Shown here piece by piece: positions 59,228 to 64,000 of a DNA stretch of 64,000 bases. Location of the stretch: contig NZ_RCZE01000004.1 in NCBI RefSeq assembly GCF_006438915.1, positions 370,395-434,394 of the forward strand, in the 5' to 3' direction. The notes beneath the pieces were generated by a model. The model saw nothing but the letters and a program-made list of their open reading frames with translations. It had not been told where the DNA came from and did not search any database. A program made the position numbers and the translations under genes. Source of the stretch: Pseudomonas arsenicoxydans (GTDB lineage: Bacteria; Pseudomonadota; Gammaproteobacteria; Pseudomonadales; Pseudomonadaceae). Numbering within the stretch: the stretch's first letter is position 1; each line of letters opens with the position of its first letter.

Positions 59228-59611
59228 ATGCCCCCCAGATCTGTGTTACCCAGAATGAATCTTCCTTCCCCCTACAGTTTCCTCGATTCGAGAAAACTCC
59301 AAGAAGCTGCCAAAAAAGCTCTAGATCACTATCTCAGGCGGGAAAACACTGAATCGTGCTTTGCCGACGAATGCACTAATGAGGAAAGACTTATGAAAAT
59401 GTTCACCGTTGTCCCAGACGCCAATCCCGAAGCCTTGACCATCGAAACCTACGAAACGTTTTCGACGGTCAGCATTCTGCTGCTCGACCTGGCGGAAAGC
59501 CTGGACAACACGCCGCGGCATCTGGCGATGGCAATTTATCGGATGAGTGAGTTGGGGTTGATGCTGGTGGAGCGGTCGCTGGATAACGAGAAGGCGATCA
59601 AGACGGCGTAG
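59228..59611 (+). CDS. DUF6124-like small protein
   Basis: A 127-residue protein. An N-terminal LDSRKLQEAAKKALDHYLRRENTE stretch, then MFTVVPDANPEALTIETYETFSTVSILLLDLAESLDNTPRHLAMAIYRMSELGLMLVERSLD, matches from memory a family of short Pseudomonas proteins (DUF6124) often present in several copies per genome. All-helical; no signal. ATG at 59228 follows AAGGAGAGAACC. A shorter start at 59394 (MKMFTVV) is possible. Function unknown. Confidence 0.75.
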   Translation: MPPRSVLPRMNLPSPYSFLDSRKLQEAAKKALDHYLRRENTESCFADECTNEERLMKMFTVVPDANPEALTIETYETFSTVSILLLDLAESLDNTPRHLAMAIYRMSELGLMLVERSLDNEKAIKTA

Positions 59612-59640
59612 CGTTTAGCCGTTCATTTTTTGTTGTCTGT

Positions 59641-59751
59641 GATGACGCCATCGCGAGCAAGCTCGGCTCCCACAGGGGACTTTCGGTGGCCACAGCATTT
59701 GTGACCGCCCGATAGCCCTGTAGGAGCCGAGCTTGCTCGGCGATGACGGTA
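59641..59751. repeat. Inverted repeat of a third REP-like family
   Basis: ATCGCGAGCAAGCTCGGCTC and GAGCCGAGCTTGCTCGGCGA arms around CACAGGGGAC...CCCTGTAG. The core CTCGGCTCC distinguishes it from the main family. It separates the DUF6124-like gene from the convergent PilZ gene. Confidence 0.88.
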
Positions 59752-59770
59752 GTCAAGTCACCAAAAAACT

Positions 59771-60130
59771 TCAGGCCGAGGCAGGCAACGGCTGAAAACT
59801 GAAGTACTGCGTCAACGCCCCCACCAGTTGCCCATATTCCGGCGGCGCCCGTTGCAGGCTGAACCCGGCGTCATAGTGGTGGGGCGTTTCGTCTTCGTGG
59901 CACCACAGGCAACAGGCCCGCAAATCGATGACCTGCATACATCCGCCGATGGCGGGGATTTTCAGACGCAGGTCAAAGTCGACGCCTACCATCATGGGCA
60001 GCTGGCTGATGAGCATCAGCCCGTCTGCAGACACGTTGCCGAGAAAGCCGATGGGTTTGTCGGTTATGCTGTTGAACACTCTGAGGAAATACGGCAGCTG
60101 ATGCCGCTCGATCCGGCGGTTGGTAAACAT
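59771..60130 (-). CDS. PilZ-domain protein (putative c-di-GMP receptor)
   Basis: A 119-residue PilZ protein. RRIER near residues 5-9 is the RxxxR c-di-GMP motif and GNVSADG near residue 32 is the D/NxSxxG motif, so both binding elements are intact. The beta-barrel follows (VDFDLRLKIPAIGGCMQVIDLRACCLWC), with a C-terminal helix. Start at 60130 (MFTNRRIERHQ) is chosen because the PilZ motif begins there; the frame is open to 60247 without a better match. No partner domain is present; it is a single-domain adaptor type. Confidence 0.85.
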   Translation of the reverse strand: MFTNRRIERHQLPYFLRVFNSITDKPIGFLGNVSADGLMLISQLPMMVGVDFDLRLKIPAIGGCMQVIDLRACCLWCHEDETPHHYDAGFSLQRAPPEYGQLVGALTQYFSFQPLPASA

Positions 60131-60367
60131 GCGCAAATGGCCCAGCAAGGCCCTTAAGCAGGGCCGCACTAATGCTTCGGAACGGGCTCGCTTCCATGTC
60201 CATGGAAGTGACGGCGCGCTCTCCCCGTTCCCGGTGCGACAGTCCATGCAACCGCTGACGCTTACTCCTGCCGATCACAGGTATGACCTCGGCTTTAAAG
60301 GCAAGGCTCCAAAACCGATCTCCTGGACTATAGCTCACCCCCGCCGAGCGGCCTGGGATAACTGCAA

Positions 60368-60742
60368 TCAGTACGGCGCCGGGCGTGGGGTCGCAGCGTT
60401 GCGCAGTGGGTAATGGCCCGTACTCTGCAAGGTTTCCAGACGAGCGCGGGCGCGGTAGGCGTATTCGCTTTGCGGGTAGGTCGCGATGATGTACTGGTAA
60501 GTCTGGGCCGCATCGATGAACAGCATCTGACGCTCCAGGCACTGGCCGCGCATCATCGACACTTCCGGCCACACATAAGGTCGCGCACGGCTGGAGCGTT
60601 CGACTTTCGACAATTCGAGCATCACCTGCTCGCAATTGCCGCGATCGTAAGCGCTGTAGGCGTTATTCAAATGATGGTTCATCGACCAACGGGCGCAGCC
60701 CGTGACGCTGAGGGCAAGGACGGCAATGAGCGCAAATCGCAT
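60368..60742 (-). CDS. Lipoprotein with TPR-like repeats
   Basis: A 124-residue protein with a lipoprotein signal (MRFALIAVLALSVTGC, Cys16 in lipobox VTGC). Helical repeats follow: LNNAYSAYDRGNCEQVMLELSKVERSS and AQTYQYIIATYPQSEYAYRARARLETL, the second a TPR-like unit. It is probably anchored in the outer membrane on the periplasmic side. The C-terminus is Pro/Arg-rich. It diverges from pykA. In P. aeruginosa a similar small TPR protein lies near pykA, as I recall. Confidence 0.83.
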   Translation of the reverse strand: MRFALIAVLALSVTGCARWSMNHHLNNAYSAYDRGNCEQVMLELSKVERSSRARPYVWPEVSMMRGQCLERQMLFIDAAQTYQYIIATYPQSEYAYRARARLETLQSTGHYPLRNAATPRPAPY

Positions 60743-60932
60743 GGGGGATCTCCTGTCTTGAGCGCTGTATCGGCCTGTTGGCGAAATTCTTCAGGCTGCT
60801 GGTAACCAAAAGTATTCGTTTAAAGATAAAAGCGAAAAACAAAGCCCTTCACAAAAAGTAGTGCATCTGAACAATGACTACACCCCTAGAGCATAGTAGC
60901 CTCACTCAGCGCTTGAACTCAGGAGTCTTTGC

Positions 60933-62384
60933 ATGTCCGTCCGTCGTACCAAAATCGTCGCTACCCTTGGCCCGGCCAGTAACTCGCCGGAAGTTCTCGA
61001 ACAGCTGATTCTGGCTGGCCTGGACGTCGCCCGCCTGAACTTCTCCCACGGCACCCCCGACGAGCACAAGGCTCGCGCGAAGCTGGTGCGTGACCTCGCT
61101 GCCAAGCACGGCCGCTTCGTTGCCCTGCTGGGCGACCTGCAAGGCCCGAAAATCCGTATCGCCAAATTCGCCAACAAGAAGATCGAGCTGAAGATCGGTG
61201 ATCAATTCACCTTCTCCACCAGCCATCCTCTGACCGAAGGCAACCAGCAAGTGGTCGGCATCGACTACCCGGACCTGGTCAAGGATTGCGGCGTGGGCGA
61301 CGAGCTGCTGCTCGACGACGGCCGCGTGGTCATGCGCGTCGATACCGCCACCGCCACCGAACTGAACTGCACCGTGCTGATCGGCGGTCCGCTGTCCGAC
61401 CATAAAGGCATCAACCGTCGCGGTGGTGGCCTGACGGCTCCGGCGCTGACCGAGAAAGACAAGGCCGACATCAAGCTCGCTGCAGAGATGGAAGTCGACT
61501 ACCTCGCCGTGTCCTTCCCGCGTGACGCCGCCGACATGGAATACGCCCGTCAACTGCGCGACGAGGCCGGCGGTACTGCCTGGCTGGTGGCGAAGATCGA
61601 ACGCGCCGAAGCCGTGGCCGACGACGAAACCCTCGACGCGCTGATCCAGGCGTCCGACGCGGTCATGGTTGCCCGTGGTGATTTGGGTGTGGAAATCGGC
61701 GACGCCGAGCTGGTGGGCATTCAGAAGAAAATCATTCTGCACGCACGCCGCCACAACAAGGCTGTGATCGTGGCGACCCAGATGATGGAGTCGATGATCC
61801 AGAACCCGATGCCGACCCGCGCAGAAGTGTCCGACGTGGCCAACGCCGTGCTCGACTACACCGACGCCGTGATGCTCTCGGCCGAAAGTGCTGCCGGTCT
61901 GTATCCGCTGGAAGCTGTGCAAGCGATGGCGCGCATCTGCGTCGGCGCTGAAAAGCACCCGACCAGCAAGACCTCCAGCCACCGTATCGGCAAGGTCTTC
62001 GAAAGCTGCGACCAGTCCATTGCCTTGGCGGCCATGTACACCGCCAACCACTTCCCGGGCGTGAAAGCGATCATCGCCCTGACCGAAAGTGGCTACACGC
62101 CGTTGATCATGTCGCGTATCCGTTCTTCGGTGCCGATCTACGCCTTCTCCCCGCACCGCGAAACCCAGGCCCGCGCGGCCATGTTCCGTGGCGTCTACAC
62201 CGTCCCGTTCGACCCGGCATCGCTGCCGCCTGAGCAAGTCAGCCAGGCCGCGATCGACGAGTTGCTCAAGCGCGGCGTCGTGGAGAAAGGCGACTGGGTC
62301 ATCCTGACCAAGGGCGACAGCTACCACACCATCGGCGGCACCAACGGGATGAAAATCCTGCACGTTGGCGACAAGATGGTCTGA
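60933..62384 (+). CDS. pykA: Pyruvate kinase II
   Basis: A 483-residue glycolytic enzyme converting phosphoenolpyruvate and ADP to pyruvate and ATP. ARLNFSHGT near residue 33, GPKIRI near 73, the active-site block IERAEAVA...MVARGDLGVEIG near residue 250 and TRAEVSDVANAVLDYTDAVMLSAESA near 295 are intact. The allosteric C-domain follows. Context with enoyl-CoA hydratase and ferredoxin reductase fits PykA (P. aeruginosa PA4329). The ATG at 60933 follows CAGGAG. A terminator follows the stop. Confidence 0.97.
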   Translation: MSVRRTKIVATLGPASNSPEVLEQLILAGLDVARLNFSHGTPDEHKARAKLVRDLAAKHGRFVALLGDLQGPKIRIAKFANKKIELKIGDQFTFSTSHPLTEGNQQVVGIDYPDLVKDCGVGDELLLDDGRVVMRVDTATATELNCTVLIGGPLSDHKGINRRGGGLTAPALTEKDKADIKLAAEMEVDYLAVSFPRDAADMEYARQLRDEAGGTAWLVAKIERAEAVADDETLDALIQASDAVMVARGDLGVEIGDAELVGIQKKIILHARRHNKAVIVATQMMESMIQNPMPTRAEVSDVANAVLDYTDAVMLSAESAAGLYPLEAVQAMARICVGAEKHPTSKTSSHRIGKVFESCDQSIALAAMYTANHFPGVKAIIALTESGYTPLIMSRIRSSVPIYAFSPHRETQARAAMFRGVYTVPFDPASLPPEQVSQAAIDELLKRGVVEKGDWVILTKGDSYHTIGGTNGMKILHVGDKMV

Positions 62385-62404
62385 GTGATCGGTTGTACAA
62401 AAAC

Positions 62405-62437
62405 AAAAGCCCCGCCATGTGAATGGCGGGGCTTTTT
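62405..62437 (+). terminator. Terminator of pykA
   Basis: AAAGCCCCGCCAT-GTGA-ATGGCGGGGCTTT with a T-run, starting 21 bases after the stop. Confidence 0.96.
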
Positions 62438-62447
62438 GGTTTTGCTG

Positions 62448-62552
62448 ATCGTTCCCACGCTCCGCGTGGGAATGCAGCCCGGGACGCTCCGCGTCCCAAA
62501 AGCGGACGCGGAGCGTCCGTTGAGGCATTCCCACGCAGAGCGTGGGAACGAT
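62448..62552. repeat. Complex palindromic repeat of a fourth family
   Basis: GATCGTTCCCACGCTCCGCG opens and CAGAGCGTGGGAACGATC closes a 105-base palindrome. Inside is a second nested pair, GACGCTCCGCGTCC and GGACGCGGAGCGTCC. This type is common in fluorescent pseudomonads. It lies between pykA and the convergent hydratase gene. Confidence 0.92.
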
Positions 62553-62555
62553 CGG

Positions 62556-63305
62556 TTAGTGCCGTTTGATAAACCGGGTCAACGCCGCGAGCGCTTCCGG
62601 CGACCGCAGCCGTTGGGTGAACAAAACGCCCTCTTCTTCTATCACTTTGCGCAGCTGTTCCCGGTCCGGCGCTTTCATCAGTTGCTTGGTGATGCGCACC
62701 GCTTCCGGTGGCAATGATTCGAAGCGCAATGCCATCTCCCGCGCCTTGGCCAACGCTGCTTCGCCGCTACTCAACGCTTCGGTCGCAATACCCCACGCCG
62801 CAGCCTGTTCACCGCTGAACCCTTCGCCCAACAGCAACAGCTCCGCCGCTTTGGCATGCCCGAGCAATCGCGGCAGGATCAGGCTGGAACCGAACTCCGG
62901 ACACAACCCGAGATTCACGAAGGGCATGCGCAACCGTGCATCACGGCTGACATACACCAAATCGCAATGCAGCAGCATCGTCGTGCCAATCCCCACCGCT
63001 GCACCCGCCACCGCAGCAATCACCGGCTTGCGGCATTCCAGCAAGTTGAGCATGAAGTGAAACACCGGACTGTCGAGGTTGCTCGGCGGTTGCTGGATGA
63101 AGTCGGCGATGTCGTTGCCGGCGGTGAAGCACTCGGTGCTGCCGGTGATTAGCACGGCGTTGATTTCGGGGTCGGTGTCGGCCTGTTTCAGCGCTTCGGC
63201 CAAACGGCTGTACATGGTGCGGGTCAGGGCGTTTTTCTTGTCGGGGCGGTTCAGGCGCAGCGTCAGCAGGCCGCGTTCGCGTTCAATCTGGATGGCATCG
63301 GTCAT
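62556..63305 (-). CDS. Enoyl-CoA hydratase/isomerase family protein
   Basis: A 249-residue crotonase-fold enzyme. ITGSTECFTAGNDIADF near residue 62 and AAVAGAAVGIGTTMLLHCDLVYVSRDARLRMPFVNLGLCPEFGSSLILPRLLG near 100-150 contain the oxyanion-hole backbone and the acidic residue of the loop. PEFGSS supplies one catalytic Glu; the other position is not obvious, so isomerase activity is possible. ATG at 63305 gives MTDAIQIERERG; longer frames run into a repeat. Neighbour of pykA in P. aeruginosa too. Confidence 0.93.
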   Translation of the reverse strand: MTDAIQIERERGLLTLRLNRPDKKNALTRTMYSRLAEALKQADTDPEINAVLITGSTECFTAGNDIADFIQQPPSNLDSPVFHFMLNLLECRKPVIAAVAGAAVGIGTTMLLHCDLVYVSRDARLRMPFVNLGLCPEFGSSLILPRLLGHAKAAELLLLGEGFSGEQAAAWGIATEALSSGEAALAKAREMALRFESLPPEAVRITKQLMKAPDREQLRKVIEEEGVLFTQRLRSPEALAALTRFIKRH

Positions 63306-63329
63306 CACGAGTCCTGATCTGAGAGGTCT

Positions 63330-63424
63330 GTTGCGAGGGAGCTTGCTCGCGCTTGAGTGCGCAGCGCTTACCAATAATTGGGGCCGCTGCGCAGCCCAAC
63401 GGGGGCAAGCCCCCTCGCCACAGC
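63330..63424. repeat. Inverted repeat related to the 57081 family
   Basis: TTGCGAGGGAGCTTGCTCGC and GGGGGCAAGCCCCCTCGCCA arms around AGTGCGCAGCGCTT...GCCGCTGCGCAGCCC. It shares the GAGGGAGCTTGCTC core and the inner TGCGCAGC with the repeat at 57081. The right arm is diverged (GGGCAAGCCCC). Confidence 0.85.
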
Positions 63425-63451
63425 AAGGTCGCTCGCCACAAATATCAGCGC

Positions 63452-64000
63452 TCAACCACGAGGCAGGAACACATCGGCCAGCAGTTGATTGCGCGGCAAT
63501 CCGGCGAGGTACAAGCGCCGGGAAAAGGCGTCGACACTGTCGGGGGCTCCGCAGACTAAGGCCAGGGTTTGCCGGGAGACAAGCCGCAGTTGCGCCAATG
63601 CCTGCGGCAACTCGGCCGGGATCCAGCATTCGACGCTGAGGTTTTCACGCCCATCGGCCATGGCTTGCAGGGGTTTGGCCAGGTAGTGCTCGCTGGCGTC
63701 ATGGGCGAGGTGAATGACGCGGATGGCGCCTTGGTGATCCTGGCGCAACGCTTCGCGCAGCACACCAAACAGCGGCCCCAAACCGGTGCCGGCCGCCAAC
63801 AACCACAGCGGTCGGGTGTGCCAGTCCGGATCGTAATGCAAGGCCCCGCCGCGCAGTTCACCGAGGCGGATCGAATCGCCGATTGTCAACTGGCGGGCCG
63901 CGTCGCTGAACTCCCCCGGCTGGCGGCAATCAAGGTGGAACTCCAGAAAGCGGTCTTCTTCCGGCAGGCTGGCCAACGAATAAGGCCGCGCCACGTTGCC
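63452..64000 (-). CDS. Ferredoxin-reductase-like protein, 5' end outside window
   Basis: The C-terminal 182 residues of an FAD/NAD(P) oxidoreductase. RPYSLAS is the flavin-binding motif, GELRGG follows, and the nucleotide-binding LLAAGTGLGPLFGVLREAL lies near the middle. CGAPDSVDAF near the end is the C-terminal family motif (usually CGxPxMV). The protein extends past base 64000, where its first part, probably a 2Fe-2S domain, would lie. It is next to the enoyl-CoA hydratase gene, as PA4331 is to PA4330. Confidence 0.88.
   Translation of the reverse strand, partial: GNVARPYSLASLPEEDRFLEFHLDCRQPGEFSDAARQLTIGDSIRLGELRGGALHYDPDWHTRPLWLLAAGTGLGPLFGVLREALRQDHQGAIRVIHLAHDASEHYLAKPLQAMADGRENLSVECWIPAELPQALAQLRLVSRQTLALVCGAPDSVDAFSRRLYLAGLPRNQLLADVFLPRG

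Noticed and set aside
59059..59352. A 97-codon plus-strand frame in the islet
   Set aside because: No ribosome site, overlaps the better-supported DUF6124-like gene in another frame.

Overview
The window looks like the chromosome of a Pseudomonas of the fluorescens/putida type. It is G+C-rich and has many short palindromic repeats of the Pseudomonas REP type (core GTGGGAGCGGGCTTGCTCGCGAA). The gene order matches P. aeruginosa in several blocks as I remember them: aspS-yebC-ruvCAB-ybgC-tolQRAB-pal-cpoB-queE-queC-tRNA-Lys; purU-mvaT-sbcB followed by a MoxR cluster; and pykA, enoyl-CoA hydratase, ferredoxin reductase. Nearly everything is core chromosome. I see no prophage, integrase, transposase, CRISPR array or classical defence island.

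Layout, left to right. (1) 1-1.4 kb: carbamate kinase (arcC) and a small DUF5064 protein. (2) 1.5-9.5 kb: a glycine/serine catabolic unit. The sigma-54 activator GcsR lies upstream of gcvH-gcvP-sdaA-gcvT, with recognisable GcsR-like sites and a -24/-12 promoter between them; glyA is missing from the operon. (3) 9.5-12.3 kb: a cold-shock gene, an RDD membrane protein, nadA and tRNA-Lys. (4) 12.3-24.8 kb, all on the minus strand: FmdB-type zinc ribbon, aspS, yebC, ruvCAB, ybgC, the whole Tol-Pal system with cpoB, and the 7-deazaguanine genes queE and queC. (5) 25-31 kb: an RHH protein, a membrane-anchored cold-shock-domain protein, slyX and a HIT protein, an OprE-like porin, an MscS channel and yajQ. 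(6) 31-36.4 kb: a ketopantoate-reductase-like enzyme, a sensor kinase beside a PduO-type adenosyltransferase, a Nudix/ThiE-like fusion and a GST. (7) 36.5-45 kb: argJ, secA, dciA, a HerA-like ATPase and a PctA-type amino-acid chemoreceptor. (8) 45.2-48.3 kb: an overlapping operon of a GT4 glycosyltransferase, a DUF2334 deacetylase-like protein and a UPF0104 membrane protein, with a 58-residue gene against its 3' end. (9) 48.4-51.5 kb: purU, mvaT and sbcB. (10) 51.7-58.5 kb: RDD, SpoIIM-like, DUF4129, DUF4350, MoxR and DUF58 genes. (11) 58.5-60.8 kb: a small accessory stretch with an orphan 80-residue protein, a strong dyad, a DUF6124-like gene, a PilZ protein and a lipoprotein. (12) 60.9-64 kb: pykA, an enoyl-CoA hydratase and a truncated ferredoxin reductase.

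How they work together. The gcs operon oxidises glycine and deaminates serine under sigma-54 control. Tol-Pal-CpoB forms one envelope-constriction machine in a run of overlapping genes, several with GTG starts. The MoxR-DUF58 block is a conserved but mechanistically poorly understood membrane/AAA+ system. It and the GT4-DUF2334-UPF0104 operon are the best candidates here for undescribed biology. REPINs sit in most gaps after convergent or co-oriented genes. Two of them (near 36.4 and 45.1 kb) are almost identical through their spacers, which suggests recent copying.
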